This document shows, in pieces, positions 43,101 through 54,821 of a DNA stretch of 64,000 nucleotides; position 1 is the first letter of the stretch, and each line of letters opens with the position of its first letter. Under the pieces are notes generated by a model. That model was not told the origin of the DNA. It worked only from the letters and a program-made list of their open reading frames with translations, and made no database searches. The position numbers were made by a program, and so were the translations under genes. Source of the stretch: Nemertoderma westbladi (Eukaryota > Xenacoelomorpha > Nemertodermatida > Nemertodermatidae); contig JAUCBJ010008623.1 of assembly GCA_032718475.1 (NCBI GenBank), positions 1 to 64,000 of the forward strand, in the 5' to 3' direction.

Positions 43101-44108
43101 TCATCTAATGTTTCTCTACCGTTAGTTAAACACTCGCTGTTCATCTAATGTTTCTCTACCGTTAGTTAAACACTCTCTGTTCATCTAATGTTTCTCTACC
43201 GTTAGTTAAACACTCTCTGTTCATCTAATGTTTCTCTACCGTTAGTTAAACACTCGCTGTTCATCTAATGTTTCTCTACCGTTAGTTAAACACTCGCTGT
43301 TCATCTAATGTTTCTCTACCGTTAGTTAAACACTCGCTGTTCATCTAATGTTTCTCTACCGTTAGTTAAACACTCTCTGTTCATCTAATGTTTCTCTACC
43401 GTTAGTTAAACACTCGCTGTCCATCTAATGTTTCTCTACCGTTAGTTAAACACTCGCTGTTCATCTAATGTTTCTCTACCGTTAGTTAAACACTCTCTGT
43501 TCATCTAATGTTTCTCTACCGTTAGTTAAACACTCTCTGTTCATCTAATGTTTCTCTACCGTTAGTTAAACACTCGCTGTTCATCTAATGTTTCTCTACC
43601 GTTAGTTAAACACTCTCTGTTCATCTAATGTTTCTCTACCGTTTGTTAAACACTCTCTGTTCATCTAATGTTTCTCTACCGTTAGTTAAACACTCGCTGT
43701 TCATCTAATGTTTCTCTACCGTTAGTTAAACACTCGCTGTTCATCTAATGTTTCTCTACCGTTAGTTAAACACTCTCTGTTCATCTAATGTTTCTCTACC
43801 GTTAGTTAAACACTCTCTGTTCATCTAATGTTTCTCTACCGTTAGTTAAACACTCGCTGTCCATCTAATGTTTCTCTACCGTTAGTTAAACACTCGCTGT
43901 TCATCTAATGTTTCTCTACCGTTAGTTAAACACTCGCTGTTCATTTAATGTTACCCTACCGTTAGTTAAACTCTCTCTGTCCATCTAATGTTTCTCTACC
44001 GTTAGTTAAACACTCGCTGTCCATCTAATGTTTCTCTACCGTTAGTTAAACACTCGCTGTTCATCTAATGTTTCTCTACCGTTAGTTAAACACTCGCTGT
44101 TCATCTAA
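40104..44108. repeat. 40-bp minisatellite, about 100 copies, at a splice donor
   Basis: A head-to-tail array with a 40-bp period. Each unit contains CTACCGTTAGTTAAACAC and ends TTCATCTAATGTTTCT. Units vary mainly in a short core (CTCTCTG, CTCGCTG, CTCTGCTG, CTCGTCTG) and at T/C in GTTCATC or GTCCATC. Several single-base insertions shift the phase by 1-4 bp. The first unit overlaps the end of the FN3 exon, so each unit repeats the donor context CTACC|GTTAGT. A diverged first-type unit (AATGTTACCCTACCGTTAGT) recurs at about 43947. The array is intronic and has no coding role. Confidence 0.95.
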
Positions 44109-44410
44109 TTGGTTCCCCCAAGCTTGACACTAGAACAAAATCGCCTCCGCTTTGCAGGACATTGCTTTTGCCGTGAGGACCAGCCAGTGCATAATCTTGT
44201 ACTTTGGCAGCCTCATGGAGTGAATAAGCATGGTGGACAGCCCATGACTTTCTTGAGACGCATCTTAAAGGACACTGGCCTTAAAGATGCGGATGATCTA
44301 GCAAATGTCATGGGTGATAGGGAGTTGTGGCGGTGCAATTTTGTTGACAAGCCGGCACAGCATTCTTAAAAATGCAGCTGCAATGCAGCATGCCGATCCT
44401 AGTAGTAGTT
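44109..44410 (+). mobile_element. LINE T1 fragment inserted in the minisatellite
   Basis: A 5'-truncated copy with an open frame (VPPSLTLEQNRLRFAGHCFC, VHNLVLWQPHGVNKHGGQPM, DRELWRCNFVD) ending at 44369, then the T1 3' UTR and a CCTAGTAGTAG tail. TTCATCTAAT occurs on both sides, and the minisatellite continues for a part unit afterwards, so it landed inside the array. It is the best-preserved T1 copy here. Confidence 0.85.
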
Positions 44411-46370
44411 CATCTAATGTTTCTCTACAGTTAGTTAACCTTTACGAATAATACTTAATTAACCCACGGTCGTAGACACTATGAAGCCGGAAATTTCCAT
44501 TTTGCCTGAAAAATTTTTTTATTGGCGTTTTAAAAAAGTGTCTTTCCCGAAATCGCAATCGTTATGTTGTGTTCAACCAACTTGGGGAAGGCCAAAGAGC
44601 AACAAAAATTGAAATTTTAAATTGTTTTGTGTCCCTCTAGCGGCCAGTGGCGGAATTAAATATTTCACTAAAAACACTACTAGTCCCTTAATATTTATCG
44701 CATTTTTTGAAACCAACTTTTTTGGACTCAGCACCATCGTTTCTACAAAAAATATCCAGCCGATTTTTTAAATTATTAATTTTTAAGTAAATTAATTAAT
44801 AAAATTAATTAAAATTAATAAAATTAATTAAAATTTTCAATAATTTTCTTAAAAATAAAATTTTTTCAAAAAAGTGCTGGATAATTTTTCAAGATGTTCA
44901 AAAAACCTTTCAAACGAGCCATAAATTATCGAATTTGGTGAAAAACGGCGGAGGAGTAGTATTTTGAAAAATGGAAATATCGTGAAATGTAATTCCGAGA
45001 TAATTTGCTTTAAAATATGAATCTTCCCGCTCAAACCTGATTGTCTGTAGTCTGTTAATCGGTCAGTAATGTTTGACACTATGGCTTCCTACCAACTCAC
45101 TAAAATTATCAATATGGGGGTTTTCGGGGTCGGTGATTTCATTTGTGATGTCAGTTTTAATGTTTGGTGGCATCTAATATGTCTGTCTGACAGCCTGTCT
45201 GTCTGTTTCAAGATTTGAACTCCCCATAAATTCTGCATCAGATGAAACAGAAAACCAAAAATGTGAAAATTTTACCCAAGGAGGGGGTAACCCCCCCCCC
45301 CCCCCCCCCCCCCCCACCCCCCCCCCTTAAATAGAATACATGGCCTTCCGCGAACAATAATTCTGGCAAACTTTGAACGCCTACATTCAGCTATTTGTCA
45401 ACGAAATTCAAACATTGTTACATATTTAGAATATGTAACGCATATGGAATATAACGAATATAGAATACGCAACGCAAGCTTTCTAATGATATGAAAAAAT
45501 TACGACTAATATGAAGAATGGCAACGATAGGAGATGTGCAATTTCGCAAAAGACACTTTTTTTAAACGCTTATAAAAAATATACAGGCAAAAACGAAAAT
45601 TCCCGCTTTATGGGGTCAACGACGGTGAGTTGAACTACCTGTGTTTAAAAATTTCGAGCAAAATCATAAAGATTTGTTGAAAAATCTGGGTGGGGGGTCC
45701 GTCTCATCAGAAAATAACACTATATAATGGGTCAGGCTCGACCTATTAAGAAACTAAACGCACACAGCGTTGCAAAATTTATGTACGATATTAACTCTGA
45801 AACAATAAGCCCTTCTTCGACTCTGGTAAACTTTTCACTCAACGCTCTATTGCACACAACTACAACACTCGTTCTTCTGCACGTGGTGACTTCACTTTAC
45901 CCCTTTATCATACCCCCTTACCCCTTAGTTCATCCCAACGATTCCAGTGTTTGCGAGGTCCTGTTATTTGTAACTCGGTACAACTCGCCAGTCGTCACAA
46001 TTCGTTAAAAAAATCGAAAAAATTATCATCTGCACTTAAAAGGTCAATTTATTTTAAATTTATTACAGTCAGCTCCTGTCCTCTGTCAATCCTGTCAGCT
46101 CGGTCTAAAATTATCCCTTGTTTTCTTTCTATTCATACACTGGCTATTGTCTGTTTTGATGTATTGATTTTATTCATCTCTTCAAATTGCTTTTCTGACT
46201 TTTCTCATCCTTTCTTATCCTACTTTTCTAAGTAGGACAAGCTTCTTCAGCACCTAGCCCTCTGCTAACAGCAACGGTGGGGCTTTATGTTACACTATCG
46301 TCCAATTAATTAATTAAAAGAACCTGCATGTAGTTCTGAGCTTAATGGACTTCAATCGACAACACATACC
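44411..46370. other. Intron sequence with dispersed repeat and poly-C
   Basis: No gene. AT-rich AATTAATT-type low complexity lies near 44790-44840. At 45230-45345 there is a second copy of the repeat with AAATTCTGCATCAGAT, a C run and CCCTTAAATAGAATA. The small frames here show no motif. Confidence 0.5.
45291..45326. repeat. Poly-C tract, 25+10 nt
   Basis: 25 C, one A, then 10 C. It lies inside a dispersed repeat copy that also has a C run at 29967-29987. Confidence 0.85.
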
Positions 46371-46464
46371 ATTTGCAGACTAGCCAACACATCAACTATA
46401 AACACATCATTATGTTTGTAGACTAGCCAACACATCAACTATAACTATAACAATGTATTTATAG
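46371..46464 (+). repeat. Triplicated 3' splice-site region
   Basis: Three related copies of a short block follow each other: TTTGCAGACTAGCC (about 46371), TTTGTAGACTAGCC (about 46412) and TTTATAGACTTGG (about 46458). The first two are followed by CAACACATCAACTATAAAC or a close variant. The third supplies the acceptor I use (AG at 46463-46464). The CTATAAC segments resemble branch sites. Confidence 0.65.
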
Positions 46465-46783
46465 ACTTGGAGAAGCCCTTTTAATTTGCTTGAAATTCGA
46501 GACTACGGAGTGCTCTGTGCCTGATGATCCGTTTATTCTCGCCCAACCGGATTCCGATGTTTGTAAATACTCCAGATGGTTTGACACTTCTGAGAATGCT
46601 TTGGAAGCGGCCCGCCAACAGCAGAATTTAGAGAAAGGCATAACAGTTGAGTCAGAGCGCTGGTGGGCGATGTTGTATCTGGTCCTGGGAATCCTTGCGG
46701 GATTCATTGGTATCGGTTTCTTTGTCGCAAGTTTCGTCATTTTAAAACAAACAAATGATTTTGTCGCTGAGGTTCGGTCACAG
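46465..46783 (+). CDS. LRR receptor, exon with FN3 end and transmembrane helix
   Basis: Starts in the phase left by the exon at 40103 and gives LGEALLICLKFETTECSVPD, which completes an FN3-like domain. A juxtamembrane segment follows, then one strong transmembrane helix (WWAMLYLVLGILAGFIGIGF, continuing FVASFVIL), then QTNDFVAEVRSQ. It ends in phase 0 at CAG|GTTAGT (46783/46784). The pattern is a type I single-pass receptor. The acceptor choice rests on phase and on the AG at 46464; alternative AGs at 46472 and 46475 exist but need other phases. Confidence 0.75.
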
Positions 46784-46935
46784 GTTAGTTACAGTTAGTT
46801 ACCGTTAGTTACAGATTAGGTCTCAGGTTAGTTACAGTTAGTTAAAGTTAGTTACAGTTAGATACAGTTAATTACAGGTTGGTTACAGTTAGTTACAGTT
46901 AGATACAGTTAGATTCAGTTAGTTATATTAGATTA
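46784..46935. repeat. GTTAGTTACA-type repeat at exon donor
   Basis: Directly from the splice donor the intron consists of about 14 imperfect 10-11-bp units of the form GTTAGTTACA, with GTTAGATACA variants. A related block, GTTACAGTTAGTTACTGTT, reappears at 49440-49525 on the far side of an inserted LINE. Confidence 0.85.
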
Positions 46936-46944
46936 GATTGTTTT

Positions 46945-48840
46945 TATGACCTTGTGGAGGAGAAACACAGTGAGGCTCGATTAAAATTCCTGTGTTGGAG
47001 ATCTTCTGGGTCTCCAAGGCAGGGGCAAATATTTTCTGATTACTTAAGTGCTAAGGCTAATTTTAAGCGTTCACTTAGGGCGTGTAAACGTGAAGAGGAT
47101 AATATCCGTAACGGTAAAATAGCGATTTCACTATTGTCTAGTGATGCATCATCAACCACGTTTTGGTCCAATGTGCAGAAATGTTGTTCTAGTACAACTG
47201 TATTGCCTAATAAAGTGGGCGATGCTGTTGGTCCCGATCAAATTAGCGATCTGTGGAAGTCTCATTTTCACACTCTACTGAACTGCGTTAAGGATGATTC
47301 CGATAAGGAATTCGTTTCTGAAAAACGTATAGGAACTTAATTTCGAGCAGATTGGATTGTTAGTAATAATTATATTTTTGAAGCTATTTATAGCCTATCG
47401 ATTGGAAAGGCTGTTGGCCCAGATGGGTAACAAGCTGAGCACTTGATAAATGGCTGCTGTGTATCGTTACTTGATATTTTGGCTGTGCTTATTAATAGTA
47501 TTTTTGTTCATGGTTATAGGCCATCACTCATGATGGAATCCATTATTGTTCCACGTATCAAAGATAAAACAGGTGACCATACTTGTAAGGACAATTACAG
47601 AGGCATTTCAATTGCAACAGGTTTGAGCAAACTTGTAGAAAGCGTTATTTTAGCGCGTAGCTTAGCCTAATGTATACAACCGATAATCAGTTTGGTTTCA
47701 AATCCAAACTTGGAACAGAATATTGTATTTACACCCATTAAGGGAGATCATAAACTTCTACCTTTCTAGCAACACTCCAGTATACGTGTGTATGCTTGAC
47801 GCCAGTAAAGCGTTTGACCGTGTCAACCACTTTACTTTACTCCGTAAACTCATATTACGAGGTTTTCCATTATAAGTACGGTTAATTTTGTTTTGGTATC
47901 GATCCCAACTCATGTCTGTTATGTGGGGTGGTATTTTTTCTGCCAAATTTATGGTCACTAATGGAACGAAACAGGGAGGTATACTCTCGCCGTTGCTGTA
48001 TAATGTATATATTGACGATCTGAGTAAGGAGCTCACAGAGGCTGGTGTTGGTTGTTACGTCGACTGCATCAGATTGAACCATATATGTTATGCTGATGAT
48101 ATGTGCCTGATTTCGAATTCTATTTTCGGTTTACAACGGCTAATTGACATTGCCGTTAAATATGCTGATATTAATTCAATAATATTTAACACGAAAAAGT
48201 CTAAGTGTTTATACTTCTTCCCGAAAGGATCGCCAGTTATTCGGCGCCCTAATGTGTTTCTGTATGGTGTTGCTATTGAAATTGTAAATAAATTCAATTA
48301 TTTAGGCCATATTTTACATTGTACAGTGGATGATGACTATGATATTCTTAACCAAACTTGTAAGTTATATACTAGAGCTAATTTTATTATTAGGAAATTT
48401 AGCGGCTGTGCAAATAATGTAAAAGTGCAATAGTTCCGTGCATTCTGCACGCCGATTTATTGTAATGCCTTATAGGTAAGGCGTAATTACTCAGATCGTA
48501 TCCACAGTAAACTTAAAGTAGCCTATAATATTGCTCAAGGCGATTATTTGATCGTATAAACAACATAGATAATACACTATTGACAAGCATTAAATACGGC
48601 AGTAGTTAAGATATCACGAATACGTGAAATGAAAGACCCTGTATTTCTAACCTAAATGTGTATAATCGTGAATAATATGAGTAAATAGTTATTGTTTTTT
48701 TTTTCTTTTTTTTAGATAATATATTCATAGTAGTTAGTTACCATGTTGTATGATATATATATTTTGTGATCATATATAATAAATAATTTTACTATGTGCA
48801 ATTGCATGAAATAAAGAATATAATAATAATAATAATAATT
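46945..48840 (+). mobile_element. Decayed LINE related to the 30-35 kb element
   Basis: The remnant begins inside the linker between endonuclease and RT (VEEKHSEARLKFLCW) and aligns in order with ORF2 of the intact LINE. It shows VGPDQISDLWKSHFH, an RT fingers part (RIKDKTGDHTCKDNYRGISI), the palm DASKAFDRVNHFTLL near 47800, GTKQGGILSPLLYNVYIDDL, and CYADDMCLISNS (YADD) at about 48090. The frame is broken at least five times and stops occur. It ends in an ATAATAATAATAATAA tail at about 48839. It sits in the third visible intron of the LRR gene. Confidence 0.85.
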
Positions 48841-50003
48841 GTCTACGTCATCAGCGGCTTGGTGATACATACGTAAATAAATAAATAATTATAAGATTAG
48901 TAAAATGCTCAGAATCATAAGCAATAAGCAGGGATTTTCAAGCACCTCAATAAAATATAAATGATACTTAAAGTATAATATATAATTTATTATTTACTGC
49001 ATAACAGAAAATAGAAACAAAAGGCGTGACCAATGTTCTAAATAAATATTTTATAATAATTCAAAATGGTAATTTATTAAATACTGTGTCCATTATGACA
49101 CTTCATCTATTACCGTGTGTTTATTATAGCGACGTTTAATAATCTTTTGATTCGTAAACGTCGATAGTGGATTTTCACAATAATCTATAATAGTCAATTT
49201 TTGTTAAAAACCAGAATATTTATACTTATACACCATCACTCCACTATGAGAGATGGTGTATAATATTCAAAATGTTGCGTTATTGCTCAAATGTTACGAT
49301 TTCTAAAAAAGTCATAACTGTTTTTTGGTTTCCAAAAACAATCAGTTAAACCATTAACCGAATAAGACTGTATTAACCCCCGTGTGACTGGGGTTGTTAT
49401 ACATTCGAATAGATGGTGTCTCTCATCATCGATTGCCGTTACAGTTAGTTGCAGGTCTCAGAGTCTCAGGTAAGTTACAGTTAGTTACTGTTAGTTACAG
49501 GTTAAAAAGTTACAGGTTAAAATGCGATTACGCTATTATACAGAAGTTTAGAAAGACAGTTTAAAAAATATCCGGGAAAAATTTAAGAGGAATTATTATA
49601 AACAATGTATGGAGGAGTTTTAACTTTCAAACTTTGTCGTAACAAACTGGAGAACCGCAGATATATTTTCATTCACACATAGACGCAGCTTTTATTCTAG
49701 TACATATCTGGCCGTTTCAGCTCTAAGTATTATGAACAAACATTGCAATGGGAGACGGATTACACTTTCAGACAGTACTAACTCCTACAGCACCATGCAG
49801 ACCAATAAGAGCCCAAATAAAGAAAATGCAACTACTAATTGTAATTAGTGTAGGTTTATGTTTCAAAAACGTAAAAATTCAAGAAATTTAAGGAAAATAA
49901 ATGTTAGACAATTAGTCCACTACTGTAGTTGGAGTCTGTTGAATTGGTGCTTTTAGTCCCATAGATTCCTACAAATATTTCTAGACAATTAATTTAATCG
50001 CAG
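48841..50003 (+). other. Remainder of the LRR gene intron
   Basis: AT-rich. It includes a small inverted pair ACACCATC..GATGGTGT near 49230-49258 and the GTTAGTTAC repeats at 49440-49525. It ends with AATTTAATCGCAG, the acceptor of the last exon. No gene seen. Confidence 0.55.
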
Positions 50004-50330
50004 GTTCCAGGTGTACCAAAACTCTCGTTGCCTCCTGCTTCTTTCACATTGAGTGCGGCGAAGAGCGAGGCGATCCTGAAACGCTGTCCGACGATGAAAC
50101 CCGGAGCGTTTATGGAGCGTACGAGTCCCCGGTCACCGAGACCGAGTATATTAGACCTGGGTCGTCTGTCTGTCAGCACCCCCAGCAGTGCCGCTCTTAA
50201 TACGCTGACCGTAGACGACCCCATGAATAAGTCTCTGATGACGACATCATTGGGAGGGGGGACATACCGGAGAGCGTCTGCAGTCGAGTTGGCAACAAAA
50301 AGAAGATCACAGGTGTTAGACACCGAATAA
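50004..50330 (+). CDS. LRR receptor, last exon, cytoplasmic tail
   Basis: Joined in phase 0 after the TM exon, this exon gives VPGVPKLSLPPASFTLSAAK and a further stretch to the TAA at 50328-50330, 108 codons in all. The tail is rich in Ser, Thr, Pro and Arg (MERTSPRSPRPSILDLGRLS) and has no recognised catalytic domain, consistent with a short phosphorylatable cytoplasmic region. Its GC content is clearly higher than the surrounding intron, as expected for coding DNA. The opposite strand also has a 109-codon open frame by chance. Confidence 0.75.
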   Translation, partial: VPGVPKLSLPPASFTLSAAKSEAILKRCPTMKPGAFMERTSPRSPRPSILDLGRLSVSTPSSAALNTLTVDDPMNKSLMTTSLGGGTYRRASAVELATKRRSQVLDTE

Positions 50331-50347
50331 TATATTTATAGAATTAA

Positions 50348-50353
50348 AATAAA
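50348..50353 (+). terminator. Putative polyadenylation signal of the LRR gene
   Basis: AATAAA 18 nt after the stop codon. It is close but plausible; further AATAAA-like hexamers follow, for example near 50568. Confidence 0.5.
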
Positions 50354-50877
50354 CTTGTTGTTTTGGACATATTTAAGTGAAAATAACTTGGTCATAATGG
50401 ACCAGATATTGTAGATACAATTAACTTGGTCATATAAATGGACCAGTAATTTGTGTATATACTGTATGAAAGAAATTGTAACTTATGTAACTTATGACAT
50501 TTATTTTTTAATTTATTAATATATGATATAAACATATATTTGATGTAATATAGATTTGTTAAATTAAAATAAACTCGACAAACTTCTTATTTGCATTTAT
50601 ACTGTCGACGAAAAAAGCCTACATTATTTATAATTCAGATAAAATAAAAATTTTACTAAACTATCAGACACAGGCACAAAAGTATTCCAACAATAATACA
50701 GTATTACACGTTTAAGTTATAGGTGTTAGGATACGTTTGCAGCCCATTAGTAGCACCTAGCAATATGACCGCGCCGTTTCAGACCACAGGCTAAGACCAA
50801 CGCTCAGACAGAAGGAGCTGGAATGGAGGAGCGCTAACTGCTGTCTCCGCCTGATAAACAGTACACACCCCCCCCCA

Positions 50878-50908
<31 letters not shown>

Positions 50909-51773
50909 AGATAAGTATTTTCTCGGCGCACCAGACAAAGGTGGTGCCGACAAAGGGGAGTAAATTCCACTCTCCGCTGTTCGCAGCGGATTTGTCGAGC
51001 GGGAATACGAAGTCGCAACAGGGTTTGCACTTTATTAAAATTTTAATCCAAAATTATTAATGTATAGAAAATATTCAATAATACTATAAATGCTATAAAT
51101 ACTGTACTATGATGTATAAATACTATAAATACTAGATAATGTTCAATAATTACAATATAATATTGTAATTATATACATTTTTTAACAATTTTTCTTTGGA
51201 CTAATTCGGCACTAAATTTTCCTTTGACAATTTCCAAAACAGGGCAGTGCTCCAACCCCCCCCCCCCCCCCCCCCATATTAAGGGAAACTGTACTGTTTA
51301 CTGTGCCTGTGTTTTCTAAACAAACCAATAAACAAAACTTTATCTCATATGCGACCAATTAATTTGCGCTTGTAACTTTGTTCAATGCGTTCAATGTGCC
51401 CCTTTATATGCTATTCAGTGCTGCCGATGCAGCCTTGACTACATCTGTGGCAGCAGTTGACTCATCCTATAGGCCCATTTGGCTACCGGTAGTTCCTTCC
51501 TTCTGTACTGAATGCGTTGGCCAACCCTGTTATCCCATTCTACGGACGTAAATAAACGGACGACAATATCAGAGTGATACATTTCTTTGCTGACCAGTAC
51601 ATCGCACCTTTTGGAGACCCTAAAAATGGAGTGAATATTCCCTTTGGCAGACCAGTCATGTCGTAGGGAAGATTTTTTGAGAAACTTTCAAACTTGAGAT
51701 AATGGGCATAGGATCGTAAAGGGCCACCGGTTGAATGACCTATGTGAACGTAGTCACATTCGCTCTTGACTGT
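50354..51773. other. Intergenic, no gene recognised
   Basis: Contains poly-C tracts at 50868-50906 (9 C, A, 29 C) and 51256-51275 (20 C). The short open frames near 50791-51030 are made by the C run. Nothing else could be assigned. Confidence 0.45.
50868..50906. repeat. Poly-C tract, 9+29 nt
   Basis: The longest C tract of the window, with one A interruption. Confidence 0.85.
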
Positions 51774-51781
51774 TCAGTAGG

Positions 51782-52042
51782 GGGACTCTTACACTTTGCC
51801 GTGCCTTTATAGCTATTTTTATACTTATTTTTAATTGATATAATAAAATGATCCACAAATATTTGTTCTAGAACATAATTTCTATATTAAATGAATAGAC
51901 AATATGTTCTAGAACATTCAAACAATAAAGAAACAAAAACTAGCTAGTATAAAAAAATGTATACAAAGATAAAATACAATAAAAAATTAACAAATTAACA
52001 AGTGATAGTAAGTCATAGGTGGCACGGCAAACTGTAAGAGCC
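51782..52042. mobile_element. MITE-like element with 8-bp target duplication
   Basis: Terminal inverted repeats are ACTCTTACACTTTGCCGTGC at the left and, as the reverse complement of the right end, GCTCTTACAGTTTGCCGTGC. TCAGTAGG flanks both sides (51774-51781 and 52043-52050), an 8-bp duplication as in hAT-type elements. The 261-bp body is AT-rich, has no coding capacity, and contains TGTTCTAGAACATTC and ACTAGCTAGTA segments also found inside the foldback element at 24053-25221. Confidence 0.75.
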
Positions 52043-52050
52043 TCAGTAGG

Positions 52051-54775
52051 TCTACTAAAACCACTCGTACACCCCTAGCGGATACAGTAGAACCCTTATT
52101 GCCAATATCATTATGTTTCATATTTGATAGGCCTACTTCTCTTGAGTAACGTAGCAATCCCAGTAAACAAGCACCAGAAAGTATCTTTGGGGTGAATCAA
52201 TTAATTTAATATTTTTAATATAAGTTATTATATAGTGATATATTGTTTAATGAATTTGCCCACATCAGTTTCAATATTAACAATGTAAAGACAACATGAA
52301 GCAATAGACATAGAAACTAATAAAATCAACAATAAATATGAGGTTCACCTTTATAGAGTCATATATTTATTAGGCCAACTGTAGATAAATTAATTGACCT
52401 GGAAATTATTTAATACAAAGCGTTTTTTACATAAATCAATGACAATATTATGTAACAAAAACTTTCTTCCAGTAAAAAAAACTATTTAAATTAGGAAATA
52501 GACATTCCTGCTTACATTCCTCTGTATAAATTAAAATGTTAGAGCAGTTGATCCGAACTTACAGTGGTACGTTATTGCAAAAACCAAGCGATAACCGCAC
52601 AATTCTGTGATCAAGCCGATTTGCAACACCTCTGTATGGTTGGTTTTATTTCATAATTCTAACATTACGAGATAGTTACTGCTGGAGAACATCATATGAT
52701 TATATTGTGACTAAAAAATATCTAATCGAGGAAAAATGTCTTATCAGTAATTTTGGATTAAATTACTATTTTATTATACGCATAACGAATATGTTTTTTT
52801 TCCTTCTAACTGTGAGATGTACAAATTGCCGATCGAACGAGGTTATAAATACACATCAAAGTTAAAATGGAATAATATTAAAACATGGGAAAAAAGTTTA
52901 ACATTCTTTCCACTATTCTTTTAAAGGTTAATAAATGGTCGAGAGAATTATAAAAAAATAATGTCTACGTTTTTTTCCCATGTTATACGTATTTTATTAT
53001 GGTACTTTTTTGTTGCTAAATTCTTTAATAAGATAGACCAATGCAATTTAAATTACCGTACTCTTCAACTCCTGGTGCTGCCTTACTCAATGTTAAATAA
53101 TTTAGTGTTCTGGAATATTTATTACGTAACTAGAGAGCCGCTTAACAACATAAACCAATATTGGATATTGAGTTCCGTTTTGGAGTTCGCCGCACAGACA
53201 CTAAAGTTGCAATAACTTTTGAGTGTTTGAATGGATTTTACTCAAATTACGTGCGCAAACCTTTTCTACTTCGATACTCTTTCAACACATGTAATCAAAT
53301 TCAAGAAATTCCACCAAGAATATTTTAAACTTTTTTTTCGCCGGGAAAAAAGTAAAATCAATTCAATCCTGTGGGATACATTTTTCCCTATGGAAACAGT
53401 ATCCCTCTCTCCCGAATTCGGGATATATTAGAGCGAAAAAGAAACAATTTATGAATAAATATATAGTTGTATTCCATCCTCGATGTTACGTGTTGCCTGT
53501 GTGGAGGAACCGTTTCGACTGGACTAATTCGGTTATATTAATATTAATAAATGAACTTGATTGAGATGATTAATTAGGAAATTTTCACATAATACTGTAT
53601 TTTAATACTGGTTAATATAACCACTAAACTTTCGATAAAACTATAACTATAACAATTTTTAACAAAGCACAGTATTTTTAATTTATAACATGTTAAAACA
53701 ATTAAATCAACACAGCCCACCTATAATTTTTTTACATATTAGGCCTATATATATTACACCAAGGTATTTGCAATTGCAAAAGTGAAATTTATTCTACAAA
53801 CTTTTCAGTAACTTAGTCGCAACACTTAAAAAGTAACCCGTTTTAATCGATTATCTCAGAATACGATAACCAAAATAACGAATGTTTAAGTGATTCTTAA
53901 AAATTATTTTTCTAAATATTTTTCGAGATTCATTTTCTCTGGAAAAAATCTAAATAAAGGCAATTAATAAATCTTTTCAATAAATTACATAAAATTGTAG
54001 TTGTATAAATAGCGTTGATGGCGTTTTTTAAGCGCTTAAAATATATTTGTTTGGCTTTACAATATAGTCTATGTATATAGTCCACATGTGTCACACATAG
54101 TGTACATATTACATGTATGTAGTCCATGTTAAAAAGCAGACTTACGAGTAGCAAATAAAATTTAATGATTGACAGATATACTGTGAGAGTGGAATATAGA
54201 ATAGCATAAATTTCATAAACTATAATATTCAAAATAAATGTTTCATTATCTCATTAGCCAAGTGGTTTACACATACACATTAATTACAGGATAAATATAT
54301 AATATTAATATCGGTGTATATATTTAACGTGTCATAAAGATAATTTACTGACACCTATAGAGTGCATGGATAACGAAAAATTGCCACAACAGATAAAAAT
54401 GTGACATAAATAACAATAATTTCATTACACAAATCTATTTATTACATAGAAAAAAATTAATTATGAATGTGGGAATCTGTTATTCATATAGGGGAGTTAG
54501 TTCATGACCACGGGTGATCTTCCAGAGTAAAGAGTTACGTTACTTAACCAGTGAAGGATGAAAGCCTGGATGGAGCTATGCTACAGCGATCACGAATCGT
54601 ACTGACGCTTACGGAATGGGAGCTCCCCGAAGTCACCCCTAGGCTTATTTAAATTATTGAATCTCAAACATAGAGCAAAAGTGGGAAAGTTGTGAAGTAA
54701 TAAATTTATCAATACTAATTATTATTATTATGTTTTTACATATTAATAAAAAAACAGCGACCATTGAACATATTA
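52051..54775. other. Intergenic, no gene recognised
   Basis: Very AT-rich. Frames at 52961-53215 and 53231-53431 have no recognisable motif and are probably chance. No RNA gene or element edge was identified. Confidence 0.4.
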
Positions 54776-54781
54776 TTTATT
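54776..54781 (-). terminator. Putative polyadenylation signal of the receptor gene
   Basis: TTTATT on the plus strand gives AATAAA on the minus strand, about 40 nt after the receptor stop codon. Confidence 0.5.
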
Positions 54782-54821
54782 CTTTAGAGACTTCGGTAAT
54801 ACACCAATAGATGGTGCTGCT

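Noticed and set aside
40104-44108. Regular array considered as CRISPR-like
   Set aside because: Units are contiguous with no unique spacers and the DNA is eukaryotic. It is a minisatellite.
45700-45725. Minus-strand CTGATGAGAC near 45707
   Set aside because: No stem II closure and no GAAA downstream, so not a hammerhead.
48088-48115. CTGATGA in the decayed LINE
   Set aside because: It encodes the YADD motif of reverse transcriptase; no GAAA or stems follow.
49994-50323. Minus-strand 109-codon frame
   Set aside because: Shadow of the plus-strand last exon of the LRR receptor, which is supported by phase and splice sites.
52961-53431. Two adjacent plus frames of 84 and 66 codons
   Set aside because: AT-rich, no recognisable domain, no start context or splice logic supporting a gene.
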